In this document: piece by piece, positions 11,072 to 22,473 of the stretch
How the letters are laid out: every line of letters begins with the position of its first letter
Numbering within the stretch: position 1 is the stretch's first letter
Source of the DNA: Diphasiastrum complanatum
Lineage: Eukaryota > Streptophyta > Lycopodiopsida > Lycopodiales > Lycopodiaceae
Reading direction: 5' to 3'
NCBI GenBank assembly: GCA_029204225.1
Contig: MU831893.1
Coordinates: 1 to 64,000 of the forward strand
DNA: 64,000 nt
Translations under genes and position numbers: made by a program
The notes under the pieces: model-generated
What the model saw: only the letters and a program-made list of their open reading frames with translations
The model's database searches: none
What the model was told of the DNA's origin: nothing

Positions 11072-12818
11072 TTACTTGCAAAAGTTGACTGTAACTGTTG
11101 TTTCAGCAGTTAAAGTGTGCCATTGAGAAGCTGAAGAGATGGTATCATCGTCTGCCTCACATTCAGTTGGTTGATCTAGATCATCTTCGCCCGAGTCTCC
11201 TCCGTAGGGAGCATGTTCTGCACCAAAGGCTTGAATGTGATCCTTGAGAGAGCGCTTGTGCTTGAAATCAGAGCCACATATACAGTACCATAGCTTCCCA
11301 CAGTTCTTCTCATGGGTGCGCCAATCCCCTCGAACTGCGAAGGCCTTACCGCACTTTCTGCAGGGGAATGGCTTAAGGCCGTGTTTGCGCTTGTAGTGAG
11401 TTTGAAGGGTGCGAAAGTCCTTCAGTGGCTTCGCTCGAGGGTGGTTTATGTTGTTGCGGCAACCTATGGCACAGCAATAGCATGGCAATCGGAGCATTGC
11501 CTTCGGTTGTGCGCCCTTGAGTGAATCTGGACCTCTCCGGTACTGTGATCCATGACCCCACATGTGCATCTGCAATATCCATCCAGGCAATGAACTTATC
11601 AGTAGTCCAATTTACTTGAAATCTAACTTTTAAATCGACCTCCACCTTTAAAGAAGTCCCAAGCATTGATCTTCCAAATCTCATCCAGAAGGAGCTGTAC
11701 AAAGTGGATTTCAAAGGAGAGACGGTATGTTCATATCTAAACAAGAATTGGATACTCATTTAAAGCTAGTGCTACCCATCTGGAAAATCTGGGTTCACTA
11801 TGCCAAAAAGCTTTCTCCAAAGTTAATTTCCATATTTCTAGATCATGAAATTTCTTGAATATGAGATGGTAGTCAGGACATTCTGAAAATTTATTTAATC
11901 TTGATCTATTCATTTGAAAATGGTGGAACAAGAGGTTATGTAAATCTAAACCATCGAGGAGATAGTTTGGAGTCTTGGATATATATGGTGGGGGCAGGTA
12001 GACAATGCGATCACTGATTATGAAACCGGCCAACTACAGCCCCTGGAGATGTCGGAGATAATAATTTTGAGGATCCAAGAAACTATTTAACTGCGGATAA
12101 CTAGATTCTGCTCATAGATTCTTAAGATTAATTAACTGTAGCTGTGGAGATGGTGCAAAACCTGCATGTTATTGTAGCGATTGAAAGTCTTGCTGCATAC
12201 TGGACACGAAAACTGCGTAGGACCGACTAGAATCTGAGCAGGTGTTGGAATCCAGTACTGCCCATCTGCTAGCTTCCCTTGCCCATAATAAAAACATTCT
12301 TTGTCTGCTGAACTAAATGTCTCGCGGGCGTCATCTGATGGTATGAGGCTCGGATTCTCCTCACCAGAGGGAGGACCAATCTGAAGAGCAACTGTCATAG
12401 TTTCTTCCGAGTCTTCTTTGGCGGAGTCTGGCAACAGAATGGCTGTTCTGATGGGAGTGATATCCGCTTCTGGTTTTGGCGGCGCAAGGGTCAAAAACGA
12501 CAGTATTTCTTTCTTGAGCACTGAGGCTTGCTCTGGTGGTTGCATCAATTGCGATTTCAGATATTGCTGTGAACTTCCATGATCATAAGAGCGAGAGGGA
12601 TAGACAGAATGGGTGTAGGAAGAGGGATAGAGGTTCTGTGCCGAATGTGAAAAGGTATTCGTGTCGATGCATGGGATTGCAACAGGGAGCTGCTGCGCCA
12701 AGTTGAGCTTAAACCACTCGGAGAAAGGGTAGCCATCCCCACTGGGAGTGCATGTGACTGCCACATCGCTTTGTCGACTGTATTTGGAATTCATCTCTCT
12801 ACAATATGATAAGCCCAC
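11072..12818 (-). CDS. WIP-domain C2H2 zinc-finger transcription factor, two exons
   Basis: Exon 1 is 12818-12162 (219 codons) and exon 2 is 11569-11072 (165 codons plus stop), giving 384 residues. The 592-bp intron has donor GT at 12161-12160, acceptor AG at 11571-11570 and phase 0, and it splits the first zinc finger after NRYNNMQ, where I recall it in other WIP genes. The WIP motif is residues 189-191 (YWIPTP). Finger 1 is C205, C208, H221, H225. Finger 2 is C251, C256, H277, H282. Finger 3 is C289, C292, H305, C309. Finger 4 is C315, C317, H330, H338. The block [19 protein letters not shown] is highly typical. An N-terminal FSEWFK resembles the conserved start of flowering-plant WIPs. The family (TT1, NTT/WIP2 and others) acts in the nucleus and controls cell fate and patterning. 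The start at 12818 is the longest; Met at 12794 is an alternative. The tail after residue 340 is acidic. The gene looks intact. Confidence 0.93.
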
Positions 12819-13180
12819 GCTAAATGCCTGCAGAAGTGCAAGCAGGTCTAGACGTCTTTCAGCACATGATAATGCATCTCCAGTTGTTCAGAACTTTCAC
12901 TACAAACAACACTCCCTCTCATCAAATACTTCCTTCTTATGAAGACCATTCAACTATATGGAATGCGCCTTACAGAGGAAACTCACTCTTGGAATCAGTT
13001 ATACAGACATACTATAGCTAGTCCAAGTGTTGGTGCAAGAAGATGGTGGCAGGAGGGATGGCTTATATTCCCTTTGCATTCATACCACTGTTGGGTTGTC
13101 GTAATACAAAGCATGATGACTGGTCCAGCTCGATAGCTACCTTTACTGCATCGTCATCAGATGAAGTATGTCTAGATCAA

Positions 13181-13243
13181 ATGCAACGCTTAGAATTTAG
13201 TTCCTCCTTATAGCGAGGTCAAAGAAATTTTCCGTGAAAATGG

Positions 13244-13292
<49 letters not shown>

Positions 13293-13664
13293 GCATGTTT
13301 AATTAAGATGCACTGCTTAGAAGCTAGTACCTCCTTGTAGCGAGATCAAAGAAATTTTGAGAGAGGTGTCTAATATTTTAATATTTTAATCAAATCCAGT
13401 GCTTAGAATCTATTACCTCCTTATAGAAGGGCAAAGAATTTTTTTTAGAGACAGAGACAGAGAGATCAGAGAGCTTTGTTATTTTAATAAATTGCAGTGC
13501 TTAGAAGTCAATACCTCCGTATAGCCCAAAGAATATTTTGAGAGAATGGATTATGGGCAGAGAGAGAGAGAGAGAGAGAGATTTTGTTTTGATCAAATGC
13601 AAATTGCAATGCTTAGAAGTTACTACCTCCTTAGAGCAAGGTCAAAGATTTTCTCTGTGGAAGA

Positions 13665-13731
<67 letters not shown>
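13181..13731. repeat. five-copy minisatellite with GA tracts upstream of the WIP gene
   Basis: The core GCTTAGAA followed by a CCTCCTTATAGCGAGGTCAAAGA-like sequence recurs at 13188, 13315, 13401, 13499 and 13611, with spacing of 127, 86, 98 and 112 bp. Three units end in a long (GA)n run (13250-13290, 13558-13580, 13668-13729); the others have short GA traces. The array lies about 370-910 bp upstream of the WIP start codon, in its promoter or 5' UTR. On the gene strand the GA tracts read as TC. Confidence 0.85.
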
Positions 13732-14029
13732 AGGTTGGTAAGGTTTGAGACAAATTGAGAGTCGAGACTCGAGGGGGGAGGAGAGATAGGTGGAGACAGA
13801 GGGGGATAGGTCGAGACAGATCAGGGGGGAGGGGAGATAGGTTGACCAAAAGACATGTGAGATTTCACAGCGTCGAGGTGGGTCCTATTGAAGCAGGATG
13901 TGAAGACAGTAGCGAGACTCGAGAAAATTTTGATAAGAAGAGAAGATGGGACAAAAGCATGAGAAGAAAGTTTAAAGAAGACAGTGGAGCTGGGCAGACT
14001 CAGATTCAGAGCGAGCTGCACAGGCAGAG

Positions 14030-14325
14030 CCTTGCATCAGAAAAGGCCCAACGGTCCCCAACCCATTACTGCTACTGTTGTCACATGGCTGAAAGGGGAA
14101 AAAGAAGGTAGAGCATGCATCAGAAAAGGCCAAAGTTCAAACCCATTACTGCTGCCATTCACAATGAAACATAAAAAACGGCACATGGCTGAAAGGTGAA
14201 AGTGATGGTGAAAGGTGGGTGTCTGAAGGCTCTGAACTGGCTTTGCAGTGAGTTATCAGGATGAAACATAAGCTTAGGCTTTAGCACATGGCTGAAAGGT
14301 GAAAGCGATGGTGAAGTGGTATCTT
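14030..14325. repeat. diverged tandem repeat, about 100-bp period
   Basis: CACATGGCTGAAAGG recurs at 14082, 14182 and 14285. It is accompanied by GCATCAGAAAAGGCC (14034, 14117) and CCCATTACTGCT (twice). The copies are diverged and interrupted. Confidence 0.7.
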
Positions 14326-16080
14326 AAAAACTCTGAAACTTGGAAGTTGAAGGCTTTGAAGAGAGACATTTATGTAGGTTCAAGAGATAATTGCACCAAT
14401 GTTCTTCAATTCTCAAGCCTATTAGACTTCACACAAGGGCCTCTAGCTCTTCATGAAAACTTCATTTTGAGGGGATAAAATACTCAATGAAGTAACCTAA
14501 ATTGGTCATTTTCATAATAAGCAAGGTGATTAAAAACCATTTGAAGAGAGAAAATAGAGTCATGAAGTAATTGAAATTGATCATTTTTATATTAATATTA
14601 GCAAGGTGAATTGGAATCCATTTGAAGGGATACTATAATCAATGAAATAATCTAAATTGATCATTTTTGTAACAAACAAGGTGATTAAAATATCATGAGA
14701 ATTTTTGAAGCTTTGCCTTAGGGTTTTAGGGTTTAGAGTGACAACACATCTTTTAGCAAGAGGTATCATTTGCAATTGCTCAATGTTTTGAAACTTGAAG
14801 GTGCAAACTTCAGCCCATGGCCAATCTGTGGTCAATGTAAAGAGCTCAAGCTCTTATCGGCTAGGCCTAATTAAGGATGTTCCTATTGTTTATTATCATA
14901 AGCCTAGTGCAAGTGAGCTATATGTGAAAAAAACATTTATAATATAAAGATAAGCTTGCAACATTTTGACCTATTCGACACCATGGTTACTCGAAAGAGT
15001 ATGAAGTAAAGGTAGTTCGCAACAAACAGTTTTTCTCTTGTGCAAGTTGTAATAATCAATACTTTTTATGTTTAGCATGATACCAAACAAGCTTGATGGT
15101 ACTAGCATGGTGTTTTAAAATGAAAAACATACTTGCCTTGGCATATTTGTGGAAAGCCTTTAGTCTTAGGATTGACTATGCTCATAAAGATCATTTATGA
15201 AACTATATTAAATTGTGACATTTCAAACACATTTATTTCTATACTGTGAGAGCGTAAATTGGAGCATCTAGACAATTATGCAAGCATAAACTTGTAATAT
15301 CCATAAATAAGTGGTGAGTAAGTTAGAACCAATGTTGATTAGCTTTTTTGTTAATACCCTATGATTATCAACAAGGATATCTACATTCTATATTTAATCA
15401 CCAAAAATTTTAATACTTGTCAAGATTAATAACCAAGTAATAATTAATCTTATATACACGCTCGAGATTGATATTTGGTGGGTAAAAAAAGAAAGTTGAG
15501 AATTATTGTTGATATTTGGATGTGGCTGTAAAATGGGGGTCTGGGGGTCTCGTTTTCAATCTAAACCTTAATAACTGGGGAATATGTTAAAGATGATAAT
15601 CAAAATTTGTGCCATCTTCAAACAACCATAATTGACTTTCATTGAGCTTACAGATTTGAATTTTGAACATTTGAATGTTGATTGTTTTTGCATGTCTTGA
15701 ATACCAAAATTAATAATCAACAAATTCAAATAAAAGTAAGAATTAGATTGATACACTTAATTATATATAACGTCCGCTTCAATTAGCTTAAATACCTTGA
15801 GCTATGAGAACCAACTCCTTGATTTATTTTTCATGGGTTGATATCCATTCAAGTACTAGAAATAAGAGAACCCTTAAATCAACAGACCTGAACTAAAAAA
15901 AATAAAAAGTAAATGCCAAGAATCACCGAGCATAAAAAAATATCCAATACTCGCACAACAATCTTTATGACTTTATTTCCTCTCCTTGAGCCTTGAGGTT
16001 AGGAGATCTATCCCAATCCACCACACAAATTACAGCATATAAGTTATATAGAAACAAGTATATATCGTTATATAAACGTA
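14326..16080. other. AT-rich stretch without a recognisable gene
   Basis: Between about 14460 and 14700 the phrase AAGGTGATTAAAA with ATTGATCATTTTT recurs three times in diverged form. Otherwise I see no open frame or known family. Confidence 0.5.
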
Positions 16081-16156
16081 ATGCCTTGTGCTCAGGTGTC
16101 CTTTGTATTTTGGGACCACCTCCAGGAGCATAATGTCCATCCAATTTTCTCTCTTA

Positions 16157-16218
16157 GGAATCTGTCATTCTCTCTCCTCTCTCCGGTGGAATTCACTTTC
16201 TCTCTCCTCTCTCCGGTG
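16157..16218. repeat. 30-bp tandem duplication
   Basis: TCTCTCCTCTCCGGTGGAAT-type units occur twice in direct succession (about 16160-16220), joined by TCACTTTC. Confidence 0.6.
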
Positions 16219-16424
16219 GAATGTGCATGTGCTATGTGGCAGCCCGTCATTGGCTGTCCACATCCACATTCCACCACAAACGTAAAAAAATTTGCAAAAA
16301 AAAATGGCAAAAAACCGGAAAAAAAAAAAAAAAAAAACCTTGTCCACGCGTACGGCCGTACCGTACGGCCAAAAATGAAAAAAAAAAAAAAAAAAACAAC
16401 CTTCGCACAATGGCATTACGTAGG

Positions 16425-16665
16425 GGAAGGCCCGAAGCCCTCGGGCCTTCCTTGCTGGTCGGGGCCTGCCCGAGGGCTCCCGCCCTCGGGCAAGGGCCCT
16501 CCCAACAAGGAATGCCCTCAGGCAGGGCCTTCCCCCCCCCCCCCCCACATAACATATACATGGCTTCAAGGTCCCGCCCTCGGGCAGGCCCCGACCAGCA
16601 AGGAATGCCCTCAGGCAAGGCTTCCCCCCCCCCCCCCCCCCATAACATATACATGGCTTCAAGGT
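16425..16665. repeat. GC hairpin and about 95-bp direct repeats with C runs
   Basis: An 11-bp perfect stem (GGAAGGCCCGA / TCGGGCCTTCC) sits at 16425-16451. Two direct units follow, each holding CAAGGAATGCCCTCAGGCA, a C run of 14-17 and CATAACATATACATGGCTTC (second element near 16543 and 16641). The segment near 16449-16471 is the inverted complement of 16579-16601, so the region can fold back on itself. Two long A runs precede it at about 16318-16337 and 16378-16396. On either strand the apparent open frames are low-complexity products of these runs. Confidence 0.75.
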
Positions 16666-18167
16666 TGAGATTTAGATAGAGCAATCTCTTCTCAATAAGA
16701 AGCATAGACCTTAAGATTTGCTTGAAACTAAGAGCTTTTAGAGTATCTGAATTTTCTTAATTACATTAGGTAAATAAATATATCAAAGGTGGTTCATATA
16801 TTTGTGAACGTTGTTGTCATGATAACTATTTATGTTCTTGAAAGGTTTGGAGGGGAGAAGTTCAATGAGCAGGAGTTTTGGGTTGAAGGCTGAAGGCAAA
16901 TCCGACAAGGCTCCCAAAATGCAAGATCACATTGTTTGCTTCAAGAATCCACGATATTAATAACTGGGCTGTCTGGAGGGAACTCAAACCAAAAGGTCAT
17001 AAATTGCTAGTTGATTGCAGAACGTAGCGTAGCTGTAGTTTTCTGACATTGGATATTATTAGTGTCATCTCTGATATGACTGACTATTAGTGTCATCTCT
17101 AGTCAGCATTCATCACTCTTAGTCTTGATGGATGCATGGATGGATCAAGTAAACTTTGAGAGAGAGAAGCCGGTGGTGGGTGGTCCTTCCTTTCTCACGG
17201 AGGAAAGGATTGAATGATAAAGGTATTGATCGTGGAATGTTTCCTCGGAAATGAAAAGGCATGGCAGGACGTGCGCATCCTCCTCGACCTTGGCCTCAGG
17301 TGGCGATGCCCGTGCCTGACGAATATGAGGAGCAGGGGGAGACCCAGAGGCTGAGGCAGAGGCGTGCAGGGCTTGAAACAATGCAAGCAACAATGGCCCA
17401 CGGAGAAGAGCAACTCCATTGACTGCCTAATCTACTACATTGACTCTTACCCCTTTATAGACAAGCACCCACCAGTCCTGACTTCTGAGTCCTGAGTCCT
17501 CACATCTATGCACACATCACCTTTGATTTTGCAAGCTCATTGCCTTCTAAGGAGCTTTGTATACCCTAGTACGAGAGTGTGGCCCCACTGTGGGTCAACT
17601 ATGGTGGGTCAACTATGGATGAGAGTAGAGAGATCATCATGGTCATTGGTAATTCTCTAGGATTCTCCATTGTTAGATGAGGGTGGGACCATGCTTACAC
17701 TATCAATCACGGTGTAAAAGATGTTGCTCCCATTCCCTTCCAAGGATTGAGGGAAGGCGTGCATTGTAACTCCCAAGACCTCCCCATACCTCGAGGCACA
17801 CCAATATTACGAGTTGTGATGCTTCCAAGAGGCAAGGGCATAATGCACAACTTGTGACTCCACTCGAAAGGGCTCAACTTATTTTGCACCATGGCTAAAT
17901 TTTCAGTAGTGGTGCAACAACCATCTAATGGTGAGGGTACCACCACCTAAATTCCAAGATGGTATCATATCTCCCACCCATAGATCTTTGGGAGCCCACC
18001 ACTATCATTACAATGTGGTGGTACGCTCATCCACTCAAGAGCATCATTTCCTCCAACATCGCATTGTCCTTCCACATATTATTAAGGCTGAAGGTGTCTC
18101 TTTGGAAGGTAAAATATTGCATGTCTTGGTGGCATCAATAGGCACTAGAGGTACAAATTGACTAATG

Positions 18168-18170
<3 letters not shown>
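16666..18170. other. no confident gene
   Basis: Short minus-strand open stretches (17145-17419, 17707-17946) and plus-strand ones (17928-18161) show no domain. The region 17700-18165 has a coding-like feel but no readable motif. A 20-bp ATTAGTGTCATCTCT phrase is repeated near 17058 and 17088. Confidence 0.4.

Positions 18171-18255
<85 letters not shown>
18171..18255. repeat. (TC)n-(AC)n compound microsatellite
   Basis: About 62 bp of CT followed by about 24 bp of CA. Confidence 0.95.
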
Positions 18256-18256
<1 letters not shown>

Positions 18257-19042
18257 TCTGTGGAGGTGACAAAATCCATTGATGTACTTTACATTTTAGT
18301 CATTATTGGATAATGAGCATTTCGGAAAAAAAAAAAATGTAAGTCTACCATTTCTCCAAAGAGTACTCATGACAATTACCTTATCCAAATTGGGAAGGTA
18401 CTTTGTATCGATGATAAGCAAGTATAATTAAGGTGATCAAAGAAGACCAAAGAGGCCTACCTTGGAGGTAACCTAAGTCCTATAATTGCATGCCCTGGAG
18501 GTAAAAGGAAAGTAAAGATGTGACCAATTAAATGAAAAATGAAGGCTAAGAAGGGCACAATCAAATTGAGTCTACACTTTTTGTCAATATTGACTAACTA
18601 ATTACCTCATCGAAAATATAAGTGTCTTGCTACTACGCATTTTTAGAATCATAAGCAAAAAGGCGATTATGTATTTGGGCAATTAAAGTACAAATATATT
18701 TGAAGGTTTTAATTGTTTAACTAGCCAATAACGTCATATGAAGTAGTCTGTTTTTCTAGTTCTGCCTTTATTTTTTAAAGTCAATCTAAATATAGTTTTT
18801 GTAACTCATAAAAGTAAATTTCAAAGGAGGTGAATGTGTGGAAAACAACATAATAAAGTCTTTCAACACTGTCTCAATTAATTTTGGACTTTTTAATTTA
18901 TTTAGAGCTATTTTTTACACATGGTACCAAAAGAGCCAGATAAGAAAAACAATAAAAACTTACTAATTCTTGAAGTGGGATTCTGTCAAGTTCGAATCTC
19001 ATTTCAATACAACTATTAGGCCAAACAAGACAAATTTGATTA
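18256..19042. other. AT-rich stretch without a recognisable gene
   Basis: No open frame or repeat stands out. Confidence 0.5.
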
Positions 19043-19345
19043 GCGCCAGGCCTTCTAGAAATTTCCTAGAAGGTGCCCTTCGCGAATATCTCGCGACAGG
19101 CGCCTGAACTTCTAGAAAATTTCGCCCTATCGCAAGAATTTCGCGACAGGCGCCTGGCGCCAGGCCTTCTAGAATTTATAAAAAAATCGCCTGTCGCGAG
19201 AAATTTGCGATGCAGCCGTGAGTCGCGAAATTCTCGCAATGTAACATTTGCAAAAATTTTGCGAACTTGCACCTTTGCGAAATTTTGCAACTCGCGCTAG
19301 GCTACATCGCGAAATTTTCGCGACAGGCGAGTCACGAAATTTTTT
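19043..19345. repeat. TCGCGA-rich degenerate repeat block
   Basis: Variants of TCGCGAAATTTT and TCGCGACAGGCG recur in both orientations, about every 25-40 bp. The phrase GCGCCAGGCCTTCTAGAA occurs twice (about 19044 and 19156). Many variants differ by C-to-T or G-to-A at CG (CACGA, CGCAA), as expected from decay of methylated CG. A related block lies at 31264-31800. Confidence 0.7.
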
Positions 19346-19409
19346 ATAAATTCTGCCCCCCTGCCCACAATGTTTTTTTATAAATCCCCCCCCCCCCCCC
19401 CCCCCTTAC

Positions 19410-20329
19410 TGTTGTAAAGCTGACTTGGGTGCACCCAGCGTGCCCTGTAAGACTCAAAGGGGTGACACTCCCTAAGGTCCCAGAGCAAGTTAGAATGTCA
19501 AGGACTGAGCCTCCGACCTGTGGTGAGCCAGTCAAGTAGTCACAAAGTCATGAGCTAGCTCTGGAGCTCGAGTCATGGCCTAGTCAGGAAAGCAGGTTGA
19601 TTCGGCCGCCGGGACGGCTCCCGGGACCCATGTCCGGGAGCCAGACTGATTCTGCCAGGCTTGCCAGGCTTAATCAGCAAAATAAAAACTAAGTCCTAAA
19701 AAGCGTGCTTTACCAGAAAGCACTATGTTTCAAACCAGAGGGGGTGCGCCGAATCACAGCAGAACTATAGGGGGAGTCCGGCAGACAGAAACTTGGGCAA
19801 CTCAACCAGCGCCAGGAATCCAGTCGCCAGGTCTCAGCTCCCTCTACCAGCACGAGCCAGGCACAATGCCCAGCACGTGTTGGTGGCCCCGAGACCGGTC
19901 AGTCTATGTATGAATGTAACCTCTTCCAAATCTAATAAAGTTGATCCTTGGGGATGATTACCATTTCGGTTTCGCCTCCGGGACTGGTCCAAGTGGAAGG
20001 ACCCTTACTACAACCTTTTTGCGTCGCTGGCGCCTAAGGGTCCCTGTCATCAACATGGGGCTTGCCGCTATGCCAATTGGTCAGTTTGGCGACCACTATG
20101 CCTTGGGTTTCATGTGTGGCTTGTCTTTGCCTTTGGTTACCTTTTGGGGACGGATTCTGAGTTGGCTTTCGGGTTGGTTGGGATTCCAGTTTTCTTAAAG
20201 TCTGAATGGTTAAGCTTGTTACGTTTCTGAGTTGGCTTTTATGTAAGTGCATGATGGATGAATGTTAGACTTAAGCGCGTGTTGGGGAAACCGCTCAAGT
20301 CCCAGCGCCCTTTGAGGCGCCGGCGAACA
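19410..20329 (+). repeat. 5' LTR of element A
   Basis: 920 bp, TGTT...AACA. It matches 28918-29764 nearly throughout, but carries about 77 bp (near 19943-20019) that the 3' copy replaces with three bases. Confidence 0.9.
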
Positions 20330-20331
20330 TG

Positions 20332-20343
20332 TGGTATCAGAGC
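20332..20343 (+). promoter_or_regulatory. primer binding site of element A
   Basis: TGGTATCAGAGC, the complement of the 3' end of plant initiator tRNA-Met, lies two bases after the LTR end. It primes minus-strand DNA synthesis. Confidence 0.9.
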
Positions 20344-20421
20344 CGACTAGCCGGTCAGCTACGCAAGTCTCACAGGGATGGCCACGTTTTTTGGGATTTG
20401 TCAGGACAACCGTTGCGCAAG

Positions 20422-20807
20422 GTGCTGCCCACAGTGTAAGCACGGGTGCGTCCACGGTCGGGGTGGTCGGCAGAACGGGGGACTTGATGAGTCAAAGTGC
20501 TGCCCTCGAGGTGTAAGCACGGTCAGTTCTCGCGGTTCGGGCCTGGCGCTGTCTGCACGTAGGACGGATGAGGCAAAGTGCTGCCTAGGTAGGTGAAAGC
20601 ACGGTCTGTACCTTGTGGGGTGCGGGGCGACATATTCAAACTGTACGGGTTAACCATTGATACAGAGATGCTGCTCGAATTCGGGTGTAAAGCACGGGTG
20701 GTTAGCTGCCGGTGCGGGATAGCTGCCGATCGTTTAGCTATAAGGGCTATCGACCAAAAAGTGGTGGGGCGTGACTGAGGCAATGTGCTGCTTAATGGTG
20801 AAAACAC
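20422..20807 (+). repeat. leader array of five GTGCT...AGCAC hairpins, element A
   Basis: Five units pair GTGCT(GCC) with (TGTA)AGCAC across 11-15 bases: 20422-20443, 20497-20520, 20578-20602, 20669-20694 and 20785-20807. Start-to-start spacing is 75, 81, 91 and 116 bp. In the last unit the right arm is ACAC, so its stem is shortened. Element B carries the same five with identical spacing (33329-33714). The array lies between primer site and gag start, where packaging and dimerisation signals are found in LTR elements. Confidence 0.75.
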
Positions 20808-21163
20808 GGATGGTTGGATGGATGTTTCCCCGTGGGCTAATTCTGTGATAGATTTGTGTGGGCGCGGCTAGGCAAAGGTCCTACGTCCGGTCTCAGGGGG
20901 GGTTTGTGGCTTGAGAGGGATCCTCTGTGTTTGCTTTGGTTGGTATGTTCCGTTTGTCGTGTGCTTGCTTGGACACAAATGACCTGGTTCCTACTTGGCT
21001 CTCAGGTGATGTGGGCGTGCTAAGTTTGAGGAAGGGATATTTTCATTGAAGCTGATTTAATAAAGAAGAAAAGAGAGCTGTGGGGCCTGGCTGACAGAAG
21101 GGAGAGCTTCAAATATAAAAAGGATTGAGGCGATAATCTGTTGGAAGTACACCTCTGACTATA

Positions 21164-21298
21164 ATGGAGGACCATCTTGAAGAGTTACAAGCACTGACGG
21201 ACGGAGAAGAGCTGACTCGAGAATACAGCTCTCGCATGCATCGAGATGGCACCAGGTCCAAGTCGAGAAAGAAAGAGCGTATGCACTCCACAATGGCG
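21164..21298 (+). pseudogene. gag N-terminus of element A, cut by Copia-1
   Basis: The frame opens at ATG 21164 (MEDHLEELQALTDGEEL) and runs 45 codons to the Copia-1 insertion at 21299. It resumes in the same frame at 26472 once Copia-1 and one copy of its TGGCG duplication are left out. A Lys/Arg-rich patch (RSKSRKKER) precedes the break. The gene was open when Copia-1 landed. Confidence 0.8.
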
Positions 21299-21953
21299 TG
21301 TGAAAATTGTCAACATTTCCTAGCTAGTTTGAGGCCTAAATTGGCTAAAATTGTAAATAGTTTTGGTTCTGGAGTTTCACACGAGTGAACCAGACCACAA
21401 TGTTTTTATTTACTGTATTTTTTCAGTATGATGAAGTGTCAAACTTCATACCCTTCAAAATGAGATCATTTTGATGTATTTTGGTCATATAAGCCATTTT
21501 TAGCTATTTTTCCTATATAGGGAATATCTAGGGTCAAGTACCTTCTAGAGAGAGGAGAGAGAGTCATCTTCCTCATCCATAAATAGTAGGGAAGTCGTGG
21601 AGAACAGGTTGGAGAAACCTTTTGTATGCTTCATTGAGATCAATAGATCATTGTCATTGTTTCTTCCTCCATTGAGAGCATTGTTGTGTGTATTGTCTTC
21701 AAGCTATTGTGTATGATCTTAGGTGCTTTCCAAAAGTGATAGGCTGATGTATTATGGACTGTATAATGCTATTTTGGGCCGCACTTGATGTTTATGGAAG
21801 TTTCCATTTGTGATAAATGCTTTTTGATCAAGTTCTTTGCATTCTAGGTAGCATAGAATGTGTTGCCAATTCCTAGCTTATGTAGTTTGGAGTGCAAGCA
21901 TTCAAGCCAATGATCTTGGAGTTTAGATCCACTTAGGATCTGTATTTTTCACA
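21299..21953 (+). repeat. 5' LTR of Copia-1
   Basis: 655 bp, TGTGAAAATTG...TTTTTCACA. The CACACGTGTG palindrome found in most sister LTRs is mutated here to CACACGAGTG near 21377-21386. A TATA-like CATAAATAG lies near 21581. Confidence 0.95.
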
Positions 21954-21965
21954 TGGTATCAGAGC
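21954..21965 (+). promoter_or_regulatory. primer binding site of Copia-1
   Basis: TGGTATCAGAGC immediately follows the LTR and is complementary to initiator tRNA-Met. Confidence 0.93.
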
Positions 21966-22473
21966 TGGTTGGCTTCTATTTACAGTAAGTATTCCATTTT
22001 TGGTGATATTTGGATGTTTGATCAAGTTCTAGCATGATTTTGCATTGCTTTGTTGATCAAATCTTACTAACCTTTGTTTTGTGAGTTGAACTTGTGGATC
22101 AAAAGCATATTTCAGGTCTATTGAAGATCAGAGGCTGAAAAGAAACTATTTTGGATCAGATCATAACACCTAATCATTTGTTATTGTGAGGCTTGTGCAT
22201 ATTCAATACTAACAATGTTCTTTTCAATCCTATTGTTGACAATCTCCATTCTTGGATGAACACTCTCCTTAAGTGGATGAAACTTCTCCTTAAGTGGATG
22301 ACAAATGCTCTTTTGAGTGAGTTGTAATTCTCCTAAAGGCTGAGCAAAGCTCCCATTTGGATGAAAGATCCCCTTTTTTGGGTGAACATATTGCAAGCTC
22401 CATTGTGAAGAGCATATTGTAAAGATTGTCATCAATTTTGGCATAAATTTTGGTGTACTTTGTTGAGCATGTA

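Noticed and set aside
13181-13731. CRISPR-like regular array
   Set aside because: Eukaryotic minisatellite with degenerate units and GA spacers of variable length; no cas genes.
13538-13849. Arg-Glu repeat open frames
   Set aside because: They are translations of the GA microsatellite.
16165-16705. Open frames of about 150-195 residues on both strands
   Set aside because: They consist of poly-Lys, poly-Phe, poly-Pro and poly-Gly from A, T, C and G runs and mirror each other on opposite strands.
18985-19003. GTTCGAATC resembling a tRNA or SINE B box
   Set aside because: No matching A box at the right distance and no cloverleaf can be drawn.
19941-20198. Open frames within the LTRs of element A (also 29449-29664)
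   Set aside because: They lie inside LTRs, differ between the two copies at the indel and have no domain.
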